Positions 39,148-48,051 of a DNA stretch of 64,000 nt are shown here, piece by piece. How positions within the stretch are numbered: the first letter of the stretch is position 1; every line of letters starts with the position of its first letter. The notes below the pieces were generated by a model. The model ran no database searches. It was not told the origin of the DNA and saw only the letters and a list, made by a program, of their open reading frames with translations. This DNA is from Marivivens aquimaris (GTDB taxonomy: Bacteria > Pseudomonadota > Alphaproteobacteria > Rhodobacterales > Rhodobacteraceae), in NCBI RefSeq assembly GCF_015220045.1, contig NZ_JADBGB010000001.1, positions 835,001 to 899,000 of the forward strand. Reading direction: 5' to 3'. The translations under genes and the position numbers were made by a program.

Positions 39148-40725
39148 TCAGTACCACGCGTCCGGCATCGACGCCTTGCGCTGTGCGATGAAGTCCTTGA
39201 GCGCGCCGTCAATTGCAGGATCGAGGTAGGGTGCCTCGAACTCCTGCAGGATCTTCTTCCACCGTTTGTTTGCGCGTAGAGCGCTGTCTTCCTTGCCTTG
39301 TTCGGCCCACGTCTCCCACGGCTGGTCATCGTTCATGCCGCTGTCCCAATAGGCGGTCTGGTAGTGGCGCAGCGTGTGATCGGTGGCAAACAGGTGCTCA
39401 CCCGGTCCGAACTGGGCCAGCGCGTCAAAGGCGAGCGTGTCCTCAGTGACCTCCATACCCTTCATGTACGCATGAAGAGCGCCGCACATGTCACTGTCGA
39501 GAATGAATTTTTCGTAGGACATGGACAGTAGGCCGTCGAGGAAGCCTGCCGAGTGGAGGATGTAATTCGCACCGCCCTGAATGGCCGACATCATCGACAT
39601 CATCGCCTGCTGCATCGCCTGACCGTCGGGCATTTTCGAGGTGCTGAAGTTGCCTGCGCAGCGCAGCGGCAGATTCATGCGGCGGGCAAGTTGGCCCATG
39701 ACCAGCGAGCCGAGCGCGGGCTCTGGCGTCCCGAAAGTGGGCGATCCGGTGCGCAGCGACATCGACGACAGGAAGCCCGCGAGGACCGCCGGCGCGCCGG
39801 GTCTGACAAGCTGGGTCAGAGCGCAGGAGGACATGGACTCCGCAAGACACTGCGCCACCGATCCAGCCATGGTCAGCGGCGACACCGCGCCGCCCAGAAG
39901 GAACGGCAGGTGGATCGAACCCTGACCAGCCTCGGCATATGTGCGAATGCCCGCCGCCGTCACACCGTCGAGCACCAGCGGCGAGGTCGTGTTGAAGTTG
40001 CCCATGATGACGCAGTGCTGGTCGACGAACTCAGCGCCGAACAGGATGCGGCACATCTCGATACTGTCGGCGGCACGCTCGGGCGCGGTAATAGAGCCGA
40101 GAAATCCGCGATCGGAATAGCGCATGTGGGCGTAAACCATGTCGAGGTGACGCTTGTTCACCGGCACGTCCGTCGGCTCGCAGATGGTGCCGCCCGAATG
40201 GTGCAGCCACGGCGAGGACTGGCCCAGCTTCACGAGGTTCTCGAAGTCCAGAATAGTCCCGTAGCGGCGCGTCCCGTCCGCATCGAGGATAAAGGGCGAG
40301 CCGTAGGAGGGCGCGAAGACCGCCGCCTTGCCGCCGATCTGCACATTGTTGGCGGGGTTGCGGGCGTGCTGGGTGAACTCGGCGGGTGCGGTTTGCAGGA
40401 TCTCGCGGATCATGCCCGGCTCGAATTTGACACGCCACGCCTTTGCCGCCGTTTCGGTGACGCTCGCACCGGCTTCGCGATAAAGGCGCACAGTTTCCTC
40501 GTCCTCGCGCACCTCAATCCCGATCTCGGCAAGGATGCGGTCGGCGGTCGCTTCGATTTTCTCCAGCGAGCTTTCGTCTAGCAGATCGTAGGTCGGGATG
40601 TTGCGGGTGATATAAGGCACGCGCAGATGCAGGTTCTGACCCGGTTCGCTACTCCGCTCTGCATGGCCCGAGCCACGACGCTTGCGACGTCCTGATTTAG
40701 CGGGGGTCACTGTATCTTGGATCAT
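39148..40725 (-). CDS. MttB-family (non-pyrrolysine) trimethylamine/betaine methyltransferase
   Basis: This 525-residue protein matches COG5598 (VPYITRNIPTYDLLDESSLEKI near its N terminus; EMCRILFGAEF; HSAGFLDGLLSMSYEKFI). No in-frame amber codon is present, so it is a non-pyrrolysine member like glycine betaine methyltransferase MtgB and needs a corrinoid protein to accept the methyl group; none is encoded nearby. Start 40725 follows CAGGAG by a suitable distance. It is divergent from a GcvA-like LysR regulator and upstream of the flavin demethylase. A quaternary amine such as glycine or proline betaine is the probable substrate. Confidence 0.88.
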   Translation of the reverse strand: MIQDTVTPAKSGRRKRRGSGHAERSSEPGQNLHLRVPYITRNIPTYDLLDESSLEKIEATADRILAEIGIEVREDEETVRLYREAGASVTETAAKAWRVKFEPGMIREILQTAPAEFTQHARNPANNVQIGGKAAVFAPSYGSPFILDADGTRRYGTILDFENLVKLGQSSPWLHHSGGTICEPTDVPVNKRHLDMVYAHMRYSDRGFLGSITAPERAADSIEMCRILFGAEFVDQHCVIMGNFNTTSPLVLDGVTAAGIRTYAEAGQGSIHLPFLLGGAVSPLTMAGSVAQCLAESMSSCALTQLVRPGAPAVLAGFLSSMSLRTGSPTFGTPEPALGSLVMGQLARRMNLPLRCAGNFSTSKMPDGQAMQQAMMSMMSAIQGGANYILHSAGFLDGLLSMSYEKFILDSDMCGALHAYMKGMEVTEDTLAFDALAQFGPGEHLFATDHTLRHYQTAYWDSGMNDDQPWETWAEQGKEDSALRANKRWKKILQEFEAPYLDPAIDGALKDFIAQRKASMPDAWY

Positions 40726-40877
40726 CGCGCGTCTCCTGATTTTCACAGACAAACTTTTCGGTCCTATACGATGATTGGCAATTGCAGAAAAAGTAATCTT
40801 GGAGTTAGCTGAACTAATCTAAGAAATGTGCAGCTGCTGCTATGTAGCGTTTGCACTGACAGTGCCATGAGGTCAGC

Positions 40878-41759
40878 TTGGTCAAACGGCCCTATAACCT
40901 GCCGCAGATGAGCGCACTTGTGGCCTTCGAGGCAGCCGCGCGCCATGTCAGTTTCCGCTCCGCCGCGCAGGAACTAAATGTGACCCCTGCGGCTATCAGT
41001 CATCAGGTGAAGGCGCTGGAAGCAGAGCTCCGCTGCTCGCTGTTTTCCCGTCACCATCGCGGCGTCGCATTGACCGAGGCAGGGGCATATCTGCTCGTCG
41101 CCCTCCAGCGCGGGTTTGAAACGATGGCCGATGCGACCGACCAGCTTCGCCAGCGGACCGACCGCGCTGCTGTGACCATCGGTGTGTCGACGGCTGTCAG
41201 TTCACTCTGGCTCACCCCGAAGCTCGCGCGGTTCTGGCGCGAGCACGGGGACGTTTCGGTGGCCCAGATCGTCAGCGACAGCAGCCAGCAGCCGCAGGAC
41301 TGCGACCTGAGTATCCATTACGGAGACATCAGCCGCGAAAAGGGCGCCTGCGATGTCTTGTTCCACGATCAGGTGCAGGCTCTCGCCAGTCCGTCCTATG
41401 CAGAGAAACATCCCGCTCAGACCGCCGCCGACCTCGCGCAGTTGTCACTGATCCATATCGACGTGAACGAGACTGGCTGGGTCGACTGGACCCGTTGGCT
41501 CGCCAGCGCGGGCTATTCAGGCAAGATGCGCCCCGGCCACCGCGTGAACAACTACGTCATCGCGCTGCAGGCGGCGGAGGATGATATGGGCGTGGTTCTG
41601 GGGTGGACGAGCCTGACGCACGGATACCTCGACACGGGGCGGCTGGTGACGATGCTGCCGCACCGCATGGAAGCCACCGAAGTTTTCTACATCAAGCTGC
41701 ATCCGAATGCGTCAAATCGCGCGAAACTCGTCTACGATTGGCTGCTGAGCGGCGCTTGA
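40878..41759 (+). CDS. GcvA-like LysR-family regulator
   Basis: This 293-residue protein starts at TTG with the GcvA-type helix-turn-helix (MSALVAFEAAARHVSFRSAA, then LNVTPAAISHQVKALEAEL). It lies 152 bases from the divergent mttB-like gene, so it probably controls the demethylation operon. The tryptophan-rich GWVDWTRWLASAG in the effector domain is common in GcvA-type proteins. Confidence 0.9.
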   Translation: MVKRPYNLPQMSALVAFEAAARHVSFRSAAQELNVTPAAISHQVKALEAELRCSLFSRHHRGVALTEAGAYLLVALQRGFETMADATDQLRQRTDRAAVTIGVSTAVSSLWLTPKLARFWREHGDVSVAQIVSDSSQQPQDCDLSIHYGDISREKGACDVLFHDQVQALASPSYAEKHPAQTAADLAQLSLIHIDVNETGWVDWTRWLASAGYSGKMRPGHRVNNYVIALQAAEDDMGVVLGWTSLTHGYLDTGRLVTMLPHRMEATEVFYIKLHPNASNRAKLVYDWLLSGA

Positions 41760-41839
41760 GCCGATGAAATCCGTCTTGTTCGGGAACCTTCCAGTGCTGG
41801 AAGGTCGTTGGTCCTATGACCAACCCACGGAGACGGCTC

Positions 41840-42676
41840 ATGAAATACTCGAAGTTTTTCCTGATGATCGGAACATCGACTGTCGTGATGTTCGGACTGA
41901 TGTACCTTAATACCTATCTATGGGGACACGTCTTCTTTTCCGAGACACGAACCTACATGGCGATCATGATGGGTGCTGTGATGGCCATTATCATGTTGGC
42001 GTTCATGCTCGGCATGTACAAAAACCGCATGTTCAATATCGCGATTTTCGTGGGCTCGATTGTGGTGTTCGCAGGCAGCCTCTGGCTGGTGCGCAGTCAG
42101 GTGACCGTGCAGGACCGTTCCTACATGAGCGCGATGATCCCGCACCATTCGATCGCAATCATGACCTCGACTCGCGCCAACCTCACTGACCCGCGTGTGC
42201 GCAAACTGGCTGATGGCATCATCTATGCGCAGGATAAGGAAATCGCTGAAATGCGATACCTGATCGCTGATATCGATGCGAATGGCGAAGCGACCGATCC
42301 CGCGCCGACAGATGCAGCGCAACTCAAAAGCGCAGAAGACGCGCTGGCGAGCGAGGTCGTCGCGAAGGTCGATCCCGAGTTCCTGACGCAAGACGACATC
42401 GCCGCGGTGCTGCCCGATGGGGCAGTCTGCAACTTTACCTACACCACCACGAGCCCGTCGGTGCTTGCCGTGGGGCAGGAGACGGCCGTGATGAAGATCA
42501 GTGGCGATCTGGTGCAGCTTGACCTGCAGTCGGACGCTGACGAACTCACCGCCCTTGCTGCTGGTCCGTTGACCGCCGAAATCCGCAAGGGCGATGACCT
42601 GCAAGACCTCGTGGTGTCTGCAGGTGAAGACTACACAGCGGGCTTTCGCGGTCAGTATAGCTGCGCTCGTCGCTGA
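41840..42676 (+). CDS. DUF305-type membrane-anchored protein
   Basis: This 278-residue protein has three N-terminal hydrophobic segments (FFLMIGTSTVVMFGLMYL and two following) and then the DUF305 motif SYMSAMIPHHSIAIMTS, containing the His pair that may bind metal. The C-terminal 100 residues form an Ala/Asp-rich periplasmic domain of unknown function with one Cys pair (VCNF...YSC). DUF305 proteins often sit near copper genes, but no copper exporter is here. Start 41840 gives a better ribosome-binding site than 41816. Confidence 0.8.
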   Translation: MKYSKFFLMIGTSTVVMFGLMYLNTYLWGHVFFSETRTYMAIMMGAVMAIIMLAFMLGMYKNRMFNIAIFVGSIVVFAGSLWLVRSQVTVQDRSYMSAMIPHHSIAIMTSTRANLTDPRVRKLADGIIYAQDKEIAEMRYLIADIDANGEATDPAPTDAAQLKSAEDALASEVVAKVDPEFLTQDDIAAVLPDGAVCNFTYTTTSPSVLAVGQETAVMKISGDLVQLDLQSDADELTALAAGPLTAEIRKGDDLQDLVVSAGEDYTAGFRGQYSCARR

Positions 42677-42753
42677 TAGTCGCACCCATCGATGAGCGAA
42701 GCTGACGGAAGAAGAGTGGCGGTTCCCTGTAGAGAACACGCAAACCAAGTCGC

Positions 42754-43680
42754 CTATAGCCCCGCAAAACACTCCGCAATCTGCCCCCTGAGCCAGCGAT
42801 GGCCAGGGGCGTTGTCCGAGCGGCGGTTCCAGAGCATCATTAACGGAATATCGGCGCGATCAACCGGCAGCGGATGGCGGGTAATGCCGTGATGCGGGCC
42901 AAGGCGGTCGATCAGGTGTGAGGGCATGGTGCCGATCACGTCGCTCCCCTTCACCGTTGCGAGCACGGCGGAAAAAGTCGGCAGAGTGGCGATGATGTTG
43001 CGCTTGCGCCCCATCTTGGTGAGGATCAGGTCCATATCATCCAGCGTGCGGCCATCGGGCGAAAAGTGAACGTGCGAGAGGTCGCAGGTCAGGTCGAGCG
43101 GGATCGGCTCGCCATCACCAATGCCCGCCGAGGTCAGGCGCTTGTTGCCGCTTCGCGCAATGAACTCGAACCGCGTGGTGACCAAGTGCTGGCGGTTCAC
43201 CCACTTGGGCATGTCCAGATCGGGCCAGAACGCGATGTCGACCGTGCCGTTCTCCAGCGCATCCAGGGTCGTGCCGAAAACGCGGTCCACCATGACGATT
43301 TGCAGGTTCGGGGCGGACAGGCGGATGGTCTCTAGCAGGCGGGGCATCATCAATTCGGAAAAGAAGTCCGACCCCGACAGCCAGAACCGTTCGGTCAAGC
43401 GCGCAGGGTCGAGGTCCGTGCCGTAGTCGAGCAGACCCGATATCGCGGTGAGCGCCTTTTCGACTTCGGGCCGCAATTCCAGCGCCACGGCGGTCGGCGT
43501 CAGCTTGTGCCCCGCGCGAACGAACAGCGGGTCTCCCAGCGCATCGCGCAACTTTCGCAAAGACGTCGAAGCTGCAGGCTGGGACACGCCCAGACGCTCC
43601 GCCGCTTTGGTGACAGAGCCCTCTGCGAACAGTGCAGCAAAGACTTTGAGAAGGTTCAGGTCGAACGCATGAATATTCAT
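42754..43680 (-). CDS. LysR-family transcriptional regulator
   Basis: This 308-residue protein has the NodD/LysR-like start MNIHAFDLNLLKVFAALFAE and HTH (RLGVSQPAASTSLRKLRDAL), followed by the effector domain. Start 43680 is the family-like Met; the track upstream to 43716 is AT-rich promoter. It is divergent from the cupin gene at 43837 and may control it. Confidence 0.9.
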   Translation of the reverse strand: MNIHAFDLNLLKVFAALFAEGSVTKAAERLGVSQPAASTSLRKLRDALGDPLFVRAGHKLTPTAVALELRPEVEKALTAISGLLDYGTDLDPARLTERFWLSGSDFFSELMMPRLLETIRLSAPNLQIVMVDRVFGTTLDALENGTVDIAFWPDLDMPKWVNRQHLVTTRFEFIARSGNKRLTSAGIGDGEPIPLDLTCDLSHVHFSPDGRTLDDMDLILTKMGRKRNIIATLPTFSAVLATVKGSDVIGTMPSHLIDRLGPHHGITRHPLPVDRADIPLMMLWNRRSDNAPGHRWLRGQIAECFAGL

Positions 43681-43836
43681 TTCATTTATGTACGATATAA
43701 TATTCAGAATATTCAATTATGATCGCGCGCGGCGTAGGGTGGACGCACGCAATTAAATTTCAAACGAAGGTTTCTACAATGAACGGGATGCCCGCAGGCA
43801 CCCCGCTGGGAACCTGCATCTTCAAGGGGGGGCATT

Positions 43837-44271
43837 ATGGAACGAACCGAAGAGGTGAGCTGGAACAATGTCAGCTACCGCACCATCCTGACCAAAGAAG
43901 CGACGAACGGCGCGATGTCGATCGTGGACTCCACCACACCGGCAGGCGAAGGGCCGCCGCGCCACATCCACGCCGCCGAGGACGAAGTGTTCGTCGTTCT
44001 GACCGGTGAGATCGAGATCTGGATCGAGGGAGACTTGCGCCGTCTCGGACCGGGCGAGAGCGGGTTCATTCCGCGCGGCAAAGAGCACACGTTCCGCGTC
44101 TGCTCTGACACGCCGTCACGCCATCTGGTCATCCTGACTCCGGGTGGTTTTGAAGGCTTTTTCTACGAATCCGCTGATCGGGACCTGAAAATCCCGATGG
44201 ATATGCCCGCCATTATCGAGGCGGGTAGCCGCTTCAATCTGACGTTCACCGGCCCACCTTTGGGCGCCTGA
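43837..44271 (+). CDS. Cupin-domain protein
   Basis: This 144-residue cupin has motif 1 PRHIHAAEDEVFVVLTGE (H..H..E) and motif 2 GFIPRGKEHTFR, so a metal site is possible. The tail resembles cupins of the auxin-binding/quercetin-dioxygenase-like class. It lies 18 bases before a small membrane-protein gene with which it is probably co-transcribed. Function unknown; control by the divergent LysR regulator is likely. Confidence 0.85.
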   Translation: MERTEEVSWNNVSYRTILTKEATNGAMSIVDSTTPAGEGPPRHIHAAEDEVFVVLTGEIEIWIEGDLRRLGPGESGFIPRGKEHTFRVCSDTPSRHLVILTPGGFEGFFYESADRDLKIPMDMPAIIEAGSRFNLTFTGPPLGA

Positions 44272-44288
44272 CAAAAGGGGAGACAGGC

Positions 44289-44660
44289 ATGAACTCTGTA
44301 TCGCAACGGTTTTTCGCGTTCGGCGCACTTTGCGCTCTGTGTGGCATGGCTTGGGGGATCGTGATGTCCGCCTCGGGTGACCACAGCCTTTCACCGGCCC
44401 ACGGCCACCTCAACCTCATCGGCTTCGTCGCGTCGTCGGTGTTTGGTGCGTACTACGCGCTCAGCCCCTCGGCCTCGGCGTCGAAGCTGGCCAACGTGCA
44501 TTTCTGGCTGGCGGTCCTATCAGTCATCGTCATCGTGCCGGGTATCGTTATGGCACTGACCGAGCAGGGAGAGACATTGGCCAAGGTCGGATCAATCCTG
44601 ACCATCCTGTCGATGCTGCTGTTCTTCGTCACGGTGCTGCGCAACCGCGTCGGCGAGTAA
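44289..44660 (+). CDS. Small four-helix membrane protein
   Basis: This 123-residue protein has four hydrophobic segments and the motif SPAHGHLNLIGFVASSVFG. The HGHxNLxGF pattern recalls the His-bearing helix of haem-copper oxidase or NnrS-type proteins, which bind haem. No other catalytic motif is seen. The start is preceded by AAAGGGG. It is second in a two-gene operon with the cupin. Function unassigned. Confidence 0.75.
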   Translation: MNSVSQRFFAFGALCALCGMAWGIVMSASGDHSLSPAHGHLNLIGFVASSVFGAYYALSPSASASKLANVHFWLAVLSVIVIVPGIVMALTEQGETLAKVGSILTILSMLLFFVTVLRNRVGE

Positions 44661-44666
44661 ACAGAC

Positions 44667-44692
44667 GGGCGGCACCTGTCGGGATGCCGCCC
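44667..44692. terminator. Bidirectional terminator between convergent genes
   Basis: GGGCGGCA pairs with TGCCGCCC (8 bp, ten-base loop) between the membrane-protein gene and cynS. Only a short TTC run follows. Confidence 0.65.
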
Positions 44693-44699
44693 TTCGCAA

Positions 44700-45167
44700 T
44701 TACCAAGCGTTGTATTGCAGGTATTTGCCCGACATCTTTACCTCGACGCGGTCGCCCTTGGGGTTTTCGATCCGCTCGACAGACATGTCGAAGTCGATGG
44801 CGGACATGATGCCGTCGCCGAATTTTTCATGGATCAGCGCCTTGAGCGTCGGGCCGTAGACGCCGACGATCTCGTAGAAGCGGTAGATGCAAGGATCGGT
44901 CGGCACGGTTTGCGCGAAGACCTTCGTCGGGCTTTCGGCGAGCACTTCGGCCGCTTCGCTCGGCAGGTCGAGCGCGGCGACCAGCGCCTCTGCCTTGTCC
45001 ATCGGAAACGCGTTCATGCCCATGCAGGCCGAGTGGGTGTAGACGGGTGACATGCCGATGGTTTCGGCGATGCCTTCCCACGTCAGTTTCTTCGCCTTCT
45101 TGGCGATCAGGATCAGAGCAGTGACGTCCTCTTTGGTCATGAGGTCGGCGGCGATGATGTCTTTCAT
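44700..45167 (-). CDS. cynS: Cyanase
   Basis: This 155-residue enzyme converts cyanate and bicarbonate to ammonia and CO2 in the cytoplasm. The helical N-terminal half resembles a DNA-binding fold. The catalytic residues R96 and E99 (IYRFYEIV) and S122 (GIMSAIDF) fall at the same numbers as in E. coli CynS. Start 45167 gives the family length; a 16-residue extension is unlikely. It lies 19 bases after the PP2C-kinase gene, so it shares the transporter/kinase operon and would supply ammonia from cyanate. Confidence 0.96.
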   Translation of the reverse strand: MKDIIAADLMTKEDVTALILIAKKAKKLTWEGIAETIGMSPVYTHSACMGMNAFPMDKAEALVAALDLPSEAAEVLAESPTKVFAQTVPTDPCIYRFYEIVGVYGPTLKALIHEKFGDGIMSAIDFDMSVERIENPKGDRVEVKMSGKYLQYNAW

Positions 45168-45186
45168 GGTCTTCACTCCGGATAAG

Positions 45187-46908
45187 TCAGTGGAAAAGGC
45201 GGGCGGCGAGGGCAATCGTGGTCACGGCGAGGATCGCCGAGGTCGTCTGCCAGAAGCGGACGGGATTGCGCTCGATCAGGGGAACATGGCGGGCGGCGTT
45301 CCAGCTTTGGCCGGGGCGCTTCAGATCGCCGAGGAATTCGGACAGCGTGTCGTAGCGCTTCGCCGCTTCAGGATTGGTGGCGCGCTTCAACGCGGCGTCC
45401 ATCCACGCGGGCACCTTGCTGTCGTCGTCCCGCGCGGGGCGATAGGTCAGACGGTGCAGGTCGCGGCGCGTGGTGACGCGTGCGACGTTCGCTCCATAGG
45501 GCAGGTGGCCCGTCAGCATCTCGTAGGCGATGACGGCGAGTGAAAACTGGTCGGACCGCCAAGTCACGTAGTCGCCCGAAAAATACTCCGGCGCGGTGAA
45601 CTGGTAAGTCCCCGGCATATGGCCGAGCACGCCAGCGGTTGCTTCTTCCACGCCTGCGACAGAGGTCGAGCCGAGGTCGATGATCTTCACCGTGCCGTCG
45701 TCGTCGATCATGATGTTCTCGGGGCGCAGGTCCTGATGCAGCATTTCCTTGCGGTGGAAAGCGCGCAGGCCGATGACGATCTGACCGATGATGTCGCGCA
45801 CTTGGTCGAGGTCTGGCTCGGGATTGTCAGTCATCCACTGGCGCAGTGTCCGGCCCGTGACCCATTCGGTCACCACATAAAGCGCGGTGCGGGTGTCAGG
45901 CGACTTCGCCGCGCGGAGGACATGGGACGACGAAATCCGCCGCGCGATCCATTCCTCTAGCGCGAAACGGTTGAGGTAGGCTGTGTCTTCGGCCATTTCG
46001 CGGGTCGGGATTTTCAGGGCGACCTTCTGACCGTCCGGACCCTCGGCGAGGTAGACATGGCTGCGGGCGGTGGAGTTCACGGGCCGCAGAATGCGGAAGC
46101 CGTCGATCACATCGCCCGCTTTGGGCTGCGGTGGCAGGGGGAGTTTGGCGATCTCCGGCTCGAACTCGGCCTGCTCTTCGGGGATGGCGTCGATACGGGC
46201 CAGCACCACGGTCAGGTTGTCGGCCGATCCTATGACCAGCGCGCGTTCGGTCAGCTGTTTGGCGGCATCATCAAGGCTCGGCGCCTCAAGAGCGCGTGTA
46301 ACATCGCTGCCGTCGATGAATTCATGCACGCCGTCAGTGGTCAGCAGCAGCACATCACCGACCTCAAGCGAGATGCGGCGGTAATCGACGGCGATCTGGC
46401 TATCGAGGCCCATGCCGCGGGCGAGGTAGCTTTCCTCGCTCGACAGAACGGCGCGGTGGTCGGTGGTCAGGGGCTCCAGAACGCCGCCGACCAAGCGGCA
46501 CACGCGGCTATCGCCTGCGTGGAGGATATGCCCTTCACTCCCCTTAAGGATCAGCGCGGAGAGGGTACAAATCTTGCCCGCATTCATATCGGGCAGTGCT
46601 TCGTTCTGGCCGTAAAGCCATGCATTCGTTGCGGAGATCACAGTAGTGGCCGCAGTGCGCGCGGTCCAAGCGTCCGATGTTGCGTAATAGTCGGTGAGCA
46701 GGGCGTTAACCGCTGCCTCCGACGCTTCGGCGCTGGTGGCGCTGGACGAAATGCCGTCCGCCACGGCGAGGGTGATCCCCTTGAGCGACAATTCGGCCCC
46801 CGTAGGCACACGAACGCCGCAGAAATCCTGGTTTTCGGGCTTCAGGCCCTTGTCCGAATACCGGCCGACCGAAACCTTCAGCGTCATCGCAGTGGTGTCT
46901 TTGGGCAT
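45187..46908 (-). CDS. Bifunctional PP2C phosphatase/serine-threonine kinase
   Basis: This 573-residue fusion has an N-terminal PP2C-type phosphatase (residues about 8-250; KPENQDFCGV, VADGISSSATS, LTTDGVHEF and SADNLTVVLARID) and a eukaryotic-type kinase (about 265-525). The kinase shows VALKIP (ATP-anchoring Lys), the catalytic loop HQDLRPENIM and DLG in place of DFG. A C-terminal membrane helix follows (about 555-572). Such fusions are recurrent beside nitrate or nitrite assimilation genes. It lies between a formate/nitrite transporter and cynS, suggesting control of nitrogen-anion uptake by phosphorylation. Start 46908 is the best-placed Met. Confidence 0.92.
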   Translation of the reverse strand: MPKDTTAMTLKVSVGRYSDKGLKPENQDFCGVRVPTGAELSLKGITLAVADGISSSATSAEASEAAVNALLTDYYATSDAWTARTAATTVISATNAWLYGQNEALPDMNAGKICTLSALILKGSEGHILHAGDSRVCRLVGGVLEPLTTDHRAVLSSEESYLARGMGLDSQIAVDYRRISLEVGDVLLLTTDGVHEFIDGSDVTRALEAPSLDDAAKQLTERALVIGSADNLTVVLARIDAIPEEQAEFEPEIAKLPLPPQPKAGDVIDGFRILRPVNSTARSHVYLAEGPDGQKVALKIPTREMAEDTAYLNRFALEEWIARRISSSHVLRAAKSPDTRTALYVVTEWVTGRTLRQWMTDNPEPDLDQVRDIIGQIVIGLRAFHRKEMLHQDLRPENIMIDDDGTVKIIDLGSTSVAGVEEATAGVLGHMPGTYQFTAPEYFSGDYVTWRSDQFSLAVIAYEMLTGHLPYGANVARVTTRRDLHRLTYRPARDDDSKVPAWMDAALKRATNPEAAKRYDTLSEFLGDLKRPGQSWNAARHVPLIERNPVRFWQTTSAILAVTTIALAARLFH

Positions 46909-46925
46909 GTCGGAACCTCGAATGG

Positions 46926-46952
46926 AAAAGAGGCCCCGCACGAAGCGGGGCC
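46926..46952 (-). terminator. Intercistronic terminator or attenuator after the transporter gene
   Basis: On the minus strand GGCCCCGC and GCGGGGCC form an 8-bp stem with a TTCGT loop followed by TCTTTT. It lies between the transporter stop and the kinase start, so some transcripts probably stop before the kinase and cynS. Confidence 0.75.
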
Positions 46953-46968
46953 CAGTTCAGGAAGAAAT

Positions 46969-47808
46969 TTATTCAGCCGGAACGCCGGTCACGTTGGCCG
47001 ATGCGTTGCGCTTCGGGGATTCCTTGAAGTGGGTGGCGTAGATCATGCCGCCAACGAAGGTCAGACCGCCAACGAGGTTACCCAGAACAACGGGGATTTC
47101 GTTGTAGATGAAGTAGTCGGCCCAAGTGAACTCGCCGCCCAGCATGATGCCCGAGGGGAAGAGGAACATGTTGACGATCGAGTGCTCGAAACCGAGGTAG
47201 AAGAACACGAGGATCGGCATCCACATGGCCATGATCTTGCCCGAGGTCGAAGTGGACATCATCGCAGCGACAACGCCGGTCGACACCATCCAGTTACACA
47301 GAACCGCGCGAACGAAGACGGTCAGCAGGCCGGCACCGCCAGCGGCAGCATAGCCGAGCGTACGGGCTTCACCGATCTGGCCGATCTTGGCACCCACGGC
47401 ATTGGGTTCGGTCGAGAAGCCGGTGGTGAATACGATCGCCATCAGGATCGCGGTGGTCATCGCACCTGCAAAGTTACCGGTGAACACGAGGCCCCAGTTG
47501 CGGAACACGCCGCCCCACGTGCAGCCTGGACGCTTGGCAATCACGGCAAGCGGGGCGAGGGTGAAGACGCCGGTCAGCAGGTCGAAGCCCATGAGATAGA
47601 GAAGGCAGAAGCCGACGGGGAACAGCAGCGCAGCAACCAGCGGCTGGCCTGTGTTGACGGCGATGGTAACGGCGAATGCAGCGGCGAGCGCGAGGATCGC
47701 ACCGGCCATGTAGGCGCGGATCAGAGTGTCCTTTGTGGACATGAAAATCTTGGACTCGCCGGCGTCGACCATCTTGGCCGCGAATTCCTTGGGCGTAACG
47801 TATGACAT
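46969..47808 (-). CDS. Formate/nitrite transporter (FNT) family protein
   Basis: This 279-residue protein has six hydrophobic helices and FNT-family segments (DTLIRAYMAGAILALAAAFA, TGNFAGAMTTAILMA, GFEHSIVNMFLFPSGIMLGG). FNT channels conduct formate, nitrite or hydrosulfide; the ANTAR-type leader and cyanase neighbour favour nitrite (NirC/NasT-regulated). It heads the transporter-kinase-cynS transcription unit. Whether formate or cyanate is also carried cannot be told. Confidence 0.93.
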   Translation of the reverse strand: MSYVTPKEFAAKMVDAGESKIFMSTKDTLIRAYMAGAILALAAAFAVTIAVNTGQPLVAALLFPVGFCLLYLMGFDLLTGVFTLAPLAVIAKRPGCTWGGVFRNWGLVFTGNFAGAMTTAILMAIVFTTGFSTEPNAVGAKIGQIGEARTLGYAAAGGAGLLTVFVRAVLCNWMVSTGVVAAMMSTSTSGKIMAMWMPILVFFYLGFEHSIVNMFLFPSGIMLGGEFTWADYFIYNEIPVVLGNLVGGLTFVGGMIYATHFKESPKRNASANVTGVPAE

Positions 47809-47989
47809 GGTTGTGTGTCCCTTTGGCTTTGCCTGACTTCAGGCGGAAGGTTCGAAGTCGATGGAGGTGGTGTGGTGGTGCATTGCGGCGCTCCGGCTGA
47901 CGCGGGCCGAGCGATGGTGTGCACGGGTCCGCAGCGATTTCGGTCTGGGAAGGCAAGCCTCCCCATAATTCGGGTTTCGAAGAGAAGAT

Positions 47990-48051
47990 GCAGCGCCGTT
48001 GCTGCGTGCGTCCAAAGACGCTCTTGACGGAAATGGCCGCGCCGTTGCGGC
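47990..48051 (-). promoter_or_regulatory. Tandem AACGGC hexaloop leader RNA, candidate ANTAR (NasT/NasR) target
   Basis: Read on the minus strand, GCCGC-AACGGC-GCGGC (48051-48036) and GCAGC-AACGGC-GCTGC (48005-47990) form two hairpins with identical six-base loops, A at loop position 1 and G at position 4. This is the recognition pattern of ANTAR antiterminators such as NasR, EutV and NasT. A 30-base linker between them can form its own small stem. The leader lies about 180 bases before the transporter start. Confidence 0.72.

Noticed and set aside
39148..40725. Pyrrolysine-containing trimethylamine methyltransferase
   Set aside because: The frame has no internal TAG codon and no pyl genes are present, so it is a non-pyrrolysine relative.
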